Assembly: GCA_003151625.1 (NCBI GenBank)
Contig: PLYC01000029.1
Span: forward strand, 2,921 to 47,419
Source of the DNA: Candidatus Doudnabacteria bacterium
GTDB lineage: Bacteria; Patescibacteriota; Doudnabacteria; UBA920
DNA: 44,499 bases
Direction of reading: 5' to 3'
Below, one piece after another: positions 1 to 6,483 of the stretch. Position numbers and translations under genes: made by a program. The notes beneath the pieces were generated by a model, which was given only the letters and a program-made list of their open reading frames with translations, ran no database searches and was not told where the DNA came from. Numbering within the stretch: position 1 is the stretch's first letter; each line of letters opens with the position of its first letter.

Positions 1-538
1 CGCTGATAAGAAGAAGATATAGTCTACACCATATGAAAGTATGGATTTAAGTACGATGTCGGCTCATCACATCCTGGGGGTGAAGAAGCTCCCAAGGGTT
101 ATGCTGTTCGCATATTAAAGTGGTACGCGAGCTGGGTTCAAAACGTCGTGAGACAGTTTGGTCCTTATCTGCTGTGGGTGTACGAAACTTGAGTAGTCGC
201 GTCTCTAGTACGAGAGGACCGAGACGCATAGACCTCTGGTGTACCCGTTGTCCTGTCAAGGGCATGGCGGGGTAGCTAGGTCTAGTTTAGATAAGCGCTG
301 AATGCATATAAGCGTGAAGCTGTCTACAAAACTAGGTTTCGTTGTGATCCTTCGGGATCACGAAAGGTTCGGGGAAGACTACCCCGTACAAAAAATTAGA
401 TTTAAGATGTAAGATGTAGGATTTAAGTAGCAATACTTAAGTCTGAAATCTTTAATCTCTAATCTGATTTCATAGGTTGCAGGTGTAAGCACAGTAATGT
501 GTTCAGCCGAGCAATACTAATCAACCGAAAATTTTAAA
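1..538 (+). rRNA. 23S ribosomal RNA, 3' part
   Basis: Domain V/VI of the large-subunit rRNA, cut at its 5' side by the window edge. The conserved peptidyl-transferase-proximal text (GATGTCGGCTCATCACATCC, then GGTACGCGAGCTGGGTT and AGTACGAGAGGACCG) is readable from about 56 to 222. The molecule ends near 538, judged by the usual terminal segment with AATACTAATCAACCG. Between the conserved GGGGAAGACTACCCC and AGGTTGCAGGTGTAAGC stretches lies an extra hairpin (393-470) absent from E. coli-type 23S. The exact 3' end cannot be fixed without the 5' partner strand. Confidence 0.97.
393..470 (+). other. Extra 37-bp hairpin inside 23S rRNA, GCAA tetraloop
   Basis: Bases 393-429 pair register-for-register with 434-470 (31 of 37 positions Watson-Crick or G-U, no bulges) around a GCAA loop at 430-433, a GNRA tetraloop. 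It sits in domain VI, in the region of helices 99-101, where E. coli has only a short loop. The arm sequences resemble the AT-rich palindromic repeats seen elsewhere in bacterial intergenic DNA, so this may be a repeat accommodated as a helix extension. Confidence 0.85.
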
Positions 539-578
539 TTCTATTTTTATTAACTAGCAATTTGTGACTTTATTGTCC

Positions 579-676
579 CACAGATGCACCGATTTCACAG
601 ATACACAGATTTTTCTTTTCCACGTTTGTGGGGAGTTGTCTGTCATCTGTGTCATCTGTCCCCATCTGTGTATTAG
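579..676. repeat. CACAGAT/ATCTGTG inverted repeat element
   Basis: The left half carries CCACAGATGCACC and CACAGATACACAGAT, the right half TCATCTGTGTCATCTGTCCC and CATCTGTG, forming an imperfect long hairpin around CCACGTTTGTGG. It is repetitive rather than coding. Whether it is a named dispersed family needs a whole-genome comparison. Confidence 0.5.
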
Positions 677-686
677 TGGATATACA

Positions 687-794
687 ATGTTCAAACAACA
701 ACTAAAGATTTTAGGTTTAATGCTAATAATTTTAGCAGTCACCGCGGCTTTTTTTATACTTAGCCAAGGTACCGTTAACGCATTAAAACCTTAA
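687..794 (+). CDS. Possible 35-residue membrane peptide in the rRNA spacer
   Basis: ATG at 687 opens a 35-codon frame with one hydrophobic stretch (residues about 7-26, ILGLMLIILAVTAAFFILS) followed by a short polar tail. No Shine-Dalgarno site is visible, although the housekeeping genes here often lack one. Its place between 23S and 5S, right after a repeat, argues against a real gene; the clean single-span pattern argues for keeping it as a candidate. No family recognised. Confidence 0.2.
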   Translation: MFKQQLKILGLMLIILAVTAAFFILSQGTVNALKP

Positions 795-868
795 AAGTCA
801 TCCTTAATCTTCTACCCATTATCCTTAACGGACACAGGGTAAAGGGTGAAGGATAAAAGATAAGTGTT

Positions 869-906
869 CCCATAATTGTTTTCAACTAGTTGAAAACAAT
901 TATGGG
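869..906. repeat. Perfect 38-base palindrome at the 5S 5' boundary
   Basis: Two 17-base arms (CCCATAATTGTTTTCAA and its complement) flank CTAG. The last three bases (904-906) are also the first three bases of the 5S acceptor-like stem, so this hairpin and mature 5S folding exclude each other at the junction. It could be a processing signal or a dispersed repeat. Confidence 0.8.
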
Positions 907-1014
907 TGGCATTTCCAGCCGGGCTCGACCTGATCCCATCCCGAACTCAGTAGTCAAAACGGCTTGGGCCAATGATAGTCATACGCATGTATGTGCAAAA
1001 GTAGGTGGCTGCCC
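904..1014 (+). rRNA. 5S ribosomal RNA
   Basis: The core CCCATCCCGAACTCAG (935-950) is the conserved loop B/helix III signature. The ends pair as helix I: GGGTGGC (904-910) with GCTGCCC (1008-1014), including two G-U pairs, giving 111 bases. A terminator follows immediately. Order 23S-5S on the plus strand is standard. Confidence 0.93.
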
Positions 1015-1021
1015 TTTATAT

Positions 1022-1058
1022 AAAAGACTCTTCCTTAAAAGAAGAGTCTTTTATTTTG
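1022..1058 (+). terminator. Rho-independent terminator after 5S
   Basis: AAAAGACTCTTC pairs with GAAGAGTCTTTT around CTTAAAA, followed by a T-rich tail. It ends the rRNA transcript. Confidence 0.9.
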
Positions 1059-1102
1059 TACGATTCGAGAATTGAGGCTCGCCCTGTATCCGAATTTGAT
1101 GA

Positions 1103-1126
1103 GTGGTACTGGGCTGCCCTTTATAT
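1103..1126 (+). repeat. Remnant copy of the 5S 3' tail
   Basis: The tail of 5S with its downstream bases (GGCTGCCCTTTATAT, 1008-1022) recurs as GGGCTGCCCTTTATAT (1111-1126), again directly before a terminator. This suggests a duplicated and mostly deleted 5S-terminator unit. Confidence 0.55.
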
Positions 1127-1129
1127 GAT

Positions 1130-1158
1130 AAGCCTCTCTTAACCGGGAGGCTTTTCTT
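1130..1158 (+). terminator. Second rho-independent terminator
   Basis: AAGCCTCTC pairs with GGGAGGCTT around TTAACC, then TTCTTATTTC. It follows the 5S tail copy and insulates the downstream methyltransferase. Confidence 0.85.
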
Positions 1159-1174
1159 ATTTCTTTAAAGATTT

Positions 1175-1202
1175 TTTACCCGTCTATTTTTTATGCTATA
1201 AT
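1175..1202 (+). promoter_or_regulatory. Leaderless promoter of the methyltransferase gene
   Basis: TATAAT at 1197-1202 with a TATGC extension just upstream and a weak TTTACC -35 about 16 bases before it. Only six bases separate the box from the ATG at 1209, so transcription should start at or next to the start codon. Confidence 0.7.
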
Positions 1203-1208
1203 TCCTGT

Positions 1209-1772
1209 ATGATGTTATTTTTAATAGTTATGTTGTTGGTCGCCGTATTTATATTATTTATAATCACCAGTTCATTTTTGGGTTTTATAATAACGCGCGT
1301 GCCGTTTGTGTCGACTTACAAGGGAGACATTGAGTTTATTGTAAAAAAGCTTGGCATAAACTCGGCCGATGTTTTTTATGATCTTGGCAGTGGTGATGGC
1401 AAGGTTGTTTTTTTGGTAGAGAAACTGTCAGGGGCAAAAGTTAAAGGTTTTGAGTTAACTTGGTGGACTCATTTGTTGGCGCAATTAAAAAAGTTGATAA
1501 GAAGATCACGCGCCCAACTTGTTAATCGCAATTTTTTTAAGCAAAACTGGTCAGATGCCAATTATATTTACGGTTATTTATATCCGCCTTTAATGGGAAG
1601 AGTGGAAGAAAAGTTTTTGGCGGACTGTAAGCCCGGTAGTATAGCAATTATCCGTGATTTCCCGTTTCCAAAATTAAAGCCAGTGGAAGTTTATAACTTG
1701 CCGAAAAAACACGAGATTTACATTTACCAAGCACCATTTCCAAAGTCAGACGGTAGAATTAAAGTAAGTTGA
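1209..1772 (+). CDS. Membrane-anchored class I SAM-dependent methyltransferase
   Basis: 187 residues. An N-terminal hydrophobic segment (residues about 1-30) anchors the protein. A Rossmann methyltransferase core follows with the SAM-binding motif I DVFYDLGSGDGKVVF near residues 55-70 and an acidic end to strand 2 (VKGFELT). The later LADCKPGSIAIIRDFPFP fits strands 4-5. Such short anchored methyltransferases of unknown substrate are common in small-genome bacteria; substrate cannot be told. The ATG at 1209 is supported by a TATAAT box six bases upstream. It is monocistronic: a terminator precedes it and an AT-rich hairpin follows. Confidence 0.85.
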   Translation: MMLFLIVMLLVAVFILFIITSSFLGFIITRVPFVSTYKGDIEFIVKKLGINSADVFYDLGSGDGKVVFLVEKLSGAKVKGFELTWWTHLLAQLKKLIRRSRAQLVNRNFFKQNWSDANYIYGYLYPPLMGRVEEKFLADCKPGSIAIIRDFPFPKLKPVEVYNLPKKHEIYIYQAPFPKSDGRIKVS

Positions 1773-1822
1773 TTTGGGCAAAAGTCATAAACAATGTAAA
1801 ATTTTATTTAAATGGTGCTTGG
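1727..1822. repeat. 13-bp inverted repeat spanning the methyltransferase stop
   Basis: CCAAGCACCATTT at 1727-1739 is matched by its exact complement at 810-822 past 1000 (1810-1822). The hairpin brackets the stop codon and may act in 3' processing, or be a copied fragment. Confidence 0.5.
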
Positions 1823-1864
1823 TTTATAAGAAAATGTAGATAAAAAATTATTGATTTTATATAT

Positions 1865-1896
1865 AAAATATCCTTTAATTAAAAGGTATTTTTATT
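1865..1896 (+). terminator. AT-rich terminator
   Basis: AAAATATCCTT pairs with AAGGTATTTT around TAATTAA, followed by TTATTTATC. Placed to end the methyltransferase transcript. Confidence 0.55.
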
Positions 1897-1921
1897 TATC
1901 CACAAAAGTGTAGAAAATAAG

Positions 1922-1950
1922 TTGACAAGAATATTTTGTGGGTATATTAT
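1922..1950 (+). promoter_or_regulatory. Consensus sigma-70 promoter upstream of the TrmB-type gene
   Basis: TTGACA at 1922-1927, a 17-base spacer and TATTAT at 1945-1950. The transcript would begin near 1957 and carry the palindromic element at 1979-2120 as its leader. Confidence 0.75.
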
Positions 1951-1978
1951 CATTTGGTACGGAAATTAATTTATCCTT

Positions 1979-2120
1979 GGTGTCATTCTGAGGGAGTGCA
2001 ACCGCCCGAAGAATTCAACCCAAGGATAAAGAGATCCTTCACCCCTCGCCCATTCGGCAAGCTCAGGGCGCCTTAAGCTCCGCCGAACAGGCGGGATGCT
2101 ACTTAGGGTTCAGGATGACG
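1979..2120. repeat. GTCATTCTGAG-type dispersed palindromic element
   Basis: It starts GTGTCATTCTGAGGGAGTG and ends GGGTTCAGGATGAC, complementary ends typical of a widespread bacterial intergenic repeat class. The middle holds GATCCTTCACCCC and inner GC-rich stems. It occupies the leader of the TrmB-type gene, and related text occurs at 8337-8378 and inside acs (7081-7117). Confidence 0.65.
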
Positions 2121-2138
2121 CCCTGGCGCAGTAATATT

Positions 2139-2891
2139 ATGGAAATACAGGTCATATTAAAGAATTTTGGTCTTTCGGAAAAAGAGGCGGCGGTTTATTT
2201 GTCGCTTGTTGAGCTTGGCCCGTCATCGGTTAGGGAAATCGCAGCCAAATCCAAGGTTAACCGCGGCACTACTTATGATATTTTAAAATCGTTAATTACC
2301 AGCGGCATAGTTTCTTATTACAATAAGGAATCCAAACAGTATTTTATGGCCGAGGAACCGGAAAAATTGCTTGCGGCTATAGACCAAAAAAAGGAAGACT
2401 TAGATGAAGTTCGGGAAAATATTGAACAAAGCTTGCCTTTAATTAAAACTTTGTTCGAAAAGCAGGGGGGGAAGCCGGTGGTGAAGTTTTACGAGGGAAG
2501 CAAAGGGGTAAGGCAAATTTTTGAGGATGTTTTGTCTGTAGGTGCAAAATTAGGGAACAAATCGTACTATTTATATTCATCCGCTACGGCTGAACATCGC
2601 AAGAACGTTTATGGAAGTATGCCGGATTTTAGCGAAAGAAGAATTAAAAAGGGAATAAAAGTAAAAATTATTTCCTTGGGTGAAGGCGGACAATTGGCCG
2701 GACTGGATGAGCGTAAGCAAATGCCGGCAGATAATAAAGACTTAAAAGCCACCCACGAAATAATTTACGCGGGGAAGGTCGCGCATATTAGCATAGATCA
2801 AAATGGTGACCCGGTAGGGGTCGTTATTCAAAACGAAGAGATTTATAATATGCAAAAAATGATTTTTGAATTTACCTGGAACAAGCTTTAG
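2139..2891 (+). CDS. TrmB-family transcriptional regulator
   Basis: 250 residues from the ATG at 2139; an upstream in-frame ATG at 2115 lies inside the repeat and is unlikely. Residues about 1-75 form a winged helix typical of TrmB (FGLSEKEAAVYLSLVELGPS, then REIAAKSKVNRGTTYDILKSL). A helical linker (residues about 75-110) leads to a C-terminal phospholipase-D-like sensor fold (KFYEGSKGVRQIFEDVL). TrmB proteins control sugar uptake or central metabolism, mainly in archaea and some bacteria; the ligand here is unknown. The gene stands alone with a consensus promoter at 1922-1950. Confidence 0.85.
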   Translation: MEIQVILKNFGLSEKEAAVYLSLVELGPSSVREIAAKSKVNRGTTYDILKSLITSGIVSYYNKESKQYFMAEEPEKLLAAIDQKKEDLDEVRENIEQSLPLIKTLFEKQGGKPVVKFYEGSKGVRQIFEDVLSVGAKLGNKSYYLYSSATAEHRKNVYGSMPDFSERRIKKGIKVKIISLGEGGQLAGLDERKQMPADNKDLKATHEIIYAGKVAHISIDQNGDPVGVVIQNEEIYNMQKMIFEFTWNKL

Positions 2892-2950
2892 GTTGCGGGT
2901 AGTTTCAGCAATCCTTTATAGGGTTGTGGTGAAAAAATAAAGGAGAGGTT

Positions 2951-3325
2951 ATGATAGTGGGCTTCGTGGATTTTGATGAGGAAAACGACGAGCTGCCACC
3001 CGTCCCGACTGAGCCGTTACCAGACGACCTGAATGCCTATTTGGGTTTTCTGAGAACCTTCTTCGAATGGTTGAAGGACCCCTCAAACTCCGTCGCTACA
3101 GAACTGTTTACCAGTTCAATGATCAGTAGTGGAGGTACGGTGAGCCAGTTTATGCTGGATTTGCTGTCGGCGGTGGACCAGAAACACTACCCCTGGTCTA
3201 TGCTCGACGACAGCTTCGTGGTCCGCACCGCGGCTGGTAAAGCTTCGGCTTGGCTGCAAGGCCAGGGGGCACAGTGTGCTTTGGAGTTGGAGTTCGCACG
3301 CGAGCTCCGGTTGTATCAATCGTAG
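2951..3325 (+). CDS. Orphan 124-residue protein
   Basis: Not recognised. The N-terminus is acidic and proline-rich (DFDEENDELPPVPTEPLPDD); the rest looks helical and soluble (LGFLRTFFEWLKDPSN, SQFMLDLLSAVDQ). No signal peptide, membrane span or metal motif is seen. Base composition is more GC-balanced than its neighbours, and it has a strong Shine-Dalgarno site (AAAGGAGAGG) just before ATG, unlike most genes here. A compact terminator follows at 3347-3373, so it is an independent unit. It belongs with the other balanced-composition genes of this window and may be acquired DNA. Confidence 0.65.
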   Translation: MIVGFVDFDEENDELPPVPTEPLPDDLNAYLGFLRTFFEWLKDPSNSVATELFTSSMISSGGTVSQFMLDLLSAVDQKHYPWSMLDDSFVVRTAAGKASAWLQGQGAQCALELEFARELRLYQS

Positions 3326-3346
3326 GCGTTATCATGAGTTATCAAG

Positions 3347-3380
3347 AGGGGTGGACGTTCGTTGTTCACCCCTATAGATT
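3347..3380 (+). terminator. Terminator of the orphan gene
   Basis: AGGGGTGGAC pairs with GTTCACCCCT around a short loop (347-373 past 3000), followed by ATAGATTTTTATT. It separates the orphan gene from glmS. Confidence 0.85.
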
Positions 3381-3401
3381 TTTATTAAATATATAAATTT
3401 T

Positions 3402-5222
3402 ATGTGTGGAATTGTTGGTTATATTGGTAAAAAACAAGCATTGCCAATCCTGCTTCAGGGATTGCGCGATTTGGAATATAGAGGATACGATTCGGCCGGA
3501 ATTGCGGTTCTTGATAATAGAAAAATTGATAGAGTCCGCGAAGTTGGTAAGGTGGATATGCTGGCCAAAAAAATTGGGCAGGATAAATTTGTGGGCACCA
3601 TTGGTATTGCCCATACCCGTTGGGCTACGCACGGGGGAGTTACGGAAAGCAACGCCCATCCCCATATTGTCGGGGAAGGGAAGTTGGTGTTAGTACACAA
3701 TGGGATTATTGAAAATTACCGGGAAATAAAAAAACAGCTTAAAAACCAACATCAGGAATCGGAAACCGATTCGGAAATTTTGGGACAGCTGATATTTGAA
3801 AATTATCAAGGTGACTTAATGAAAGCCGTAAAACAGGCTTTGTTGAAAGTGCGCGGTACTTATGGGATTGTGGTCATGCACGCGGATCATCCGAATCAGC
3901 TGGTTGCTGCGCGTTTGGGCAGTCCGTTATGTATTGGTATTGGAGACAAAGAATATTATATTGCCTCCGATGTTACGCCAATGCTGCCGTTTACCAAGCA
4001 GGTAACATTTTTGGACGACGGGGAAATTGCATCTATCAACGGTGATGGGTTAAAAATTTTGAATATGCGCGACGAGATTATCAACAAAACCGTGACCCAA
4101 ATAGACTGGGATCAGGCCAAAGCGCAAAAGGGGGGGTTTGAAAATTTTATGCTTAAGGAAATTTTTGATCAACCCACGGTGTTTGAAGACGCAATTCGCG
4201 GCAGGTTTAATGTCGACGAAGGAACGGCGGTTTTGGGCGGCCTGAATATGACCCTGGAACAGATGAGGGATATTAAGCGCGTGATGATAATCGCCGAGGG
4301 AACGGCTAGGCACGCCGGCCTAATTGCCAAATACGCTTTTGAGCGTTTGGCTAATTTGCCCACAGAGGTGGACTTTTCATCGGAATTTCGTTATCGCGAT
4401 CCGGTTGTCAATAAAAATACTTTAGTCTTCGTAATTTCGCAATCAGGAGAAACCGCGGATACCTTAATGGCAGCGCGTGAAGCCAAGCGCAAGGGTGCGG
4501 TTGTGAGGGGGATTGTTAATGTGGTCGGCTCAACAATCGCGCGCGAGACCAAAGCCGGAACATATATTCATGCCGGCCCGGAATTGGCCGTGGCTTCCAC
4601 CAAGGCCTATACCAATATGGTGGCGGTGCTGCTCCTATATGCTTTACAATTTGGTAGGATTAAGCATACTTCTTTGGCAACAGGCCAGAGATTGCTTCAG
4701 GGACTTTTGGAAATTCCGGAAAAAATGAATGAAATTTTAAAACAGACCGATAGTATCCAGAATATCGCGAAGCAATATCAGCAATATCACAATATCCTCT
4801 TTATGGGACGCGGCGTAAATTATCCGGTGGCTTTGGAAGGGGCACTGAAACTTGAAGAAATTTCCTATATCCATGCCGAAGGTTTGGCGGCCGGAGCCAT
4901 GAAGCATGGGCCGTTGGCGCTGATATCTAAAGATGTTCCCGTAGTTGCGATTTTAAGCAAAGACCAACTCTACGAAAAAATGAAATCTAGCATCCAGGAA
5001 GTCCGCGCCCGCGGCGCCCGCACTTTGGTCATTGCCACAGTGGGCGACGAAGAGGCAAAAGAGGTTGCGGATGATATAATATATGTCCCTGATACCATGG
5101 AACTCCTCGAGCCACTGTTAAACACTATTCCCCTGCAATTATTCGCCTATTACATAGCCGTGGCCTTAGGCCGCGATGTTGACAGGCCGAGGAATTTGGC
5201 GAAAAGCGTGACGGTGGAGTAA
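3402..5222 (+). CDS. glmS: Glutamine-fructose-6-phosphate aminotransferase (isomerizing)
   Basis: 606 residues, the usual full length. It makes glucosamine-6-phosphate from fructose-6-phosphate and glutamine, the first committed step to UDP-GlcNAc and peptidoglycan. MCGIVGYIG gives the catalytic Cys2 of the Ntn-type glutaminase domain (residues 1 to about 230). Two SIS sugar-isomerase domains follow (about 280-420 and 450-590; ISQSGETADTL in the first), and the C-terminus LAKSVTVE is the conserved active-site tail. No Shine-Dalgarno is seen; a TATAAA lies four bases before the ATG. A pyrophosphorylase and a YvcK-like protein of the same pathway lie downstream. Confidence 0.97.
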   Translation: MCGIVGYIGKKQALPILLQGLRDLEYRGYDSAGIAVLDNRKIDRVREVGKVDMLAKKIGQDKFVGTIGIAHTRWATHGGVTESNAHPHIVGEGKLVLVHNGIIENYREIKKQLKNQHQESETDSEILGQLIFENYQGDLMKAVKQALLKVRGTYGIVVMHADHPNQLVAARLGSPLCIGIGDKEYYIASDVTPMLPFTKQVTFLDDGEIASINGDGLKILNMRDEIINKTVTQIDWDQAKAQKGGFENFMLKEIFDQPTVFEDAIRGRFNVDEGTAVLGGLNMTLEQMRDIKRVMIIAEGTARHAGLIAKYAFERLANLPTEVDFSSEFRYRDPVVNKNTLVFVISQSGETADTLMAAREAKRKGAVVRGIVNVVGSTIARETKAGTYIHAGPELAVASTKAYTNMVAVLLLYALQFGRIKHTSLATGQRLLQGLLEIPEKMNEILKQTDSIQNIAKQYQQYHNILFMGRGVNYPVALEGALKLEEISYIHAEGLAAGAMKHGPLALISKDVPVVAILSKDQLYEKMKSSIQEVRARGARTLVIATVGDEEAKEVADDIIYVPDTMELLEPLLNTIPLQLFAYYIAVALGRDVDRPRNLAKSVTVE

Positions 5223-5290
5223 TCCGCGTGTTCCCTTCTCCCCCTTTGGGGGAGATGCCGAGTGCATCCGAGGCAGAGAGGGTGCAGTGT
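5222..5290. repeat. Palindromic intergenic element
   Basis: GC-rich hairpins (TCTCCCCCTTTGGGGGAGA, then CCGAGTGCATCCGAGG) fill the gap between glmS and the HAD gene. Similar CCCCC/GGGGG text is found inside the endonuclease Q-like gene at 18286-18325. Confidence 0.6.
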
Positions 5291-5322
5291 AGTGTGTCGA
5301 TTCATAGGTCGCCGATAATATT

Positions 5323-5985
5323 ATGAAAACCCACAACAAATTTAAACTCGCAATCTTTGACATGGACGGCTTGCTTATAGACTCCGAGTTGCATTGGGGA
5401 AAATTCGCACTGCTTTTGTGGAAGGAATTGGACGTGCCCTATAGCCAAAGTTTGTTAAGAGACTCTTTGGGTTTAAAGACAGAGGATATGTTTAAAATGG
5501 TAAAGTCAAAGTATTATCCCAAACTTTCCGTGGTTAATGCGAGACGGATCCATGGAAAATACAAAAAAGTAGTTTATGGAAAATCTAATCTGTTAAAAGG
5601 AGCCGTTAAACTTTTAAAAGATGTGAGTAAAAGCGGGATGCCAGTAGCTTTAGCAAGTTCTTCATCATTTGAATCTATTGATATAGTTTTGAGGAAACAC
5701 AATATTAAAAATATGTTTAACGTTATATTTTCCACGGCAAGTATGAGGTTGCCGGGTAAACCCAGTCCCGCTGTGTATACAAAGTTAATTAAAAAATTTA
5801 AATTAAGCCCAAAGGAAGTTGTAATTTTTGAAGATTCCGGAGTGGGGGTAGCCTCGGCAAAAGGCAGCGGAGCAAAAGTTATTGCCGTTCCGGACAAGCG
5901 CTGGAGCCACGGGAATTTTTCATCAGCGGATTTAATTGCTAAGTCTTTGGCTGATAAGAACGTTTATAAGTTTTTAGGATTATAA
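5323..5985 (+). CDS. HAD-superfamily phosphatase (beta-phosphoglucomutase-like)
   Basis: 220 residues. Motif I IFDMDGLLIDSE carries nucleophile Asp13 and acid/base Asp15; motif II is SSSS near residue 108; the motif III lysine lies in GKPSP near 147; the acidic motif IV is FEDSGVGVASA near 168. A helical cap of subfamily I separates motifs I and II. Family members dephosphorylate or isomerise sugar phosphates or clear damaged metabolites; the substrate is not evident. It begins a close-packed run with the HIT-like gene (8 bases downstream) and acs. Confidence 0.88.
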   Translation: MKTHNKFKLAIFDMDGLLIDSELHWGKFALLLWKELDVPYSQSLLRDSLGLKTEDMFKMVKSKYYPKLSVVNARRIHGKYKKVVYGKSNLLKGAVKLLKDVSKSGMPVALASSSSFESIDIVLRKHNIKNMFNVIFSTASMRLPGKPSPAVYTKLIKKFKLSPKEVVIFEDSGVGVASAKGSGAKVIAVPDKRWSHGNFSSADLIAKSLADKNVYKFLGL

Positions 5986-5993
5986 TTTACTAT

Positions 5994-6479
5994 ATGGGAA
6001 CCATAATGGACATTTACGGCAAGAAACATAAGGTTATTGGTTGCCTCGGGTGTCATTTAAGGAAAAATCAAATTCCCAGTGCTGGTGTGGTTTTAGGCAC
6101 CAAATATTTTGAAGTTGAGCAAGACACAGAAATTCCAATTGCAGCCTTTATGATTATTGTTTCCAGACGACATTTTAAAGGCTTTGGCAATTTAACTAAA
6201 TCCGAGCAAAAAGAATTTATTAAAATTTTGGCTAAAGTCAGGAAAGCAATGGAAAAAGTTTTGGGAATTAAAGTGGTGTATATTTTTCAGAATGAAGACA
6301 GTACTTCCCACTTTCATGTTTGGATGTTTCCAAGATACAAATGGATGGATAAATTTGGAAATAAAATTGAGTCAGTTAGGCCGATTATGGAATACGCAAG
6401 GAAGAAATTAAAGACCAAGAAAAATTTGGAAGAAGTAAACAAGAGTCGGGAGAAGTTGAAGAAAGATCTAATGAAATAG
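5994..6479 (+). CDS. HIT-like (histidine-triad) protein with degenerate triad
   Basis: 161 residues, or 157 if the start is at 6006. A Cys pair near the N-terminus (GCLGCHL) and the strand-helix order resemble HIT/GalT-like nucleotide hydrolases or transferases. The signature reads SHFHVWMFPR near residues 103-112: the first two His are present but the third is replaced by Trp, so it differs from the HxHxH triad. The C-terminal 30 residues are Lys-rich and helical. It is four bases upstream of acs, probably co-transcribed. Substrate unknown; classification by motif only. Confidence 0.65.
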   Translation: MGTIMDIYGKKHKVIGCLGCHLRKNQIPSAGVVLGTKYFEVEQDTEIPIAAFMIIVSRRHFKGFGNLTKSEQKEFIKILAKVRKAMEKVLGIKVVYIFQNEDSTSHFHVWMFPRYKWMDKFGNKIESVRPIMEYARKKLKTKKNLEEVNKSREKLKKDLMK

Positions 6480-6483
6480 TTTT

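Larger units (their letters stand above)
539..903. other. 23S-5S spacer, repeat-rich
   Basis: 365 bases with no convincing gene. It holds an imperfect inverted repeat of CACAGAT/ATCTGTG words (about 579-676), a possible 35-codon frame (687-794), a second inverted repeat of ATCCTT/AAGGAT words (about 798-863) and a perfect 38-base palindrome (869-906) touching the 5S 5' end. No tRNA is visible in the spacer. Confidence 0.7.

Noticed and set aside
2115-2138. Upstream start of the TrmB-type gene
   Set aside because: The extra eight codons fall in the end of the dispersed repeat (CAGGATGACG), and the TrmB fold begins after 2139.
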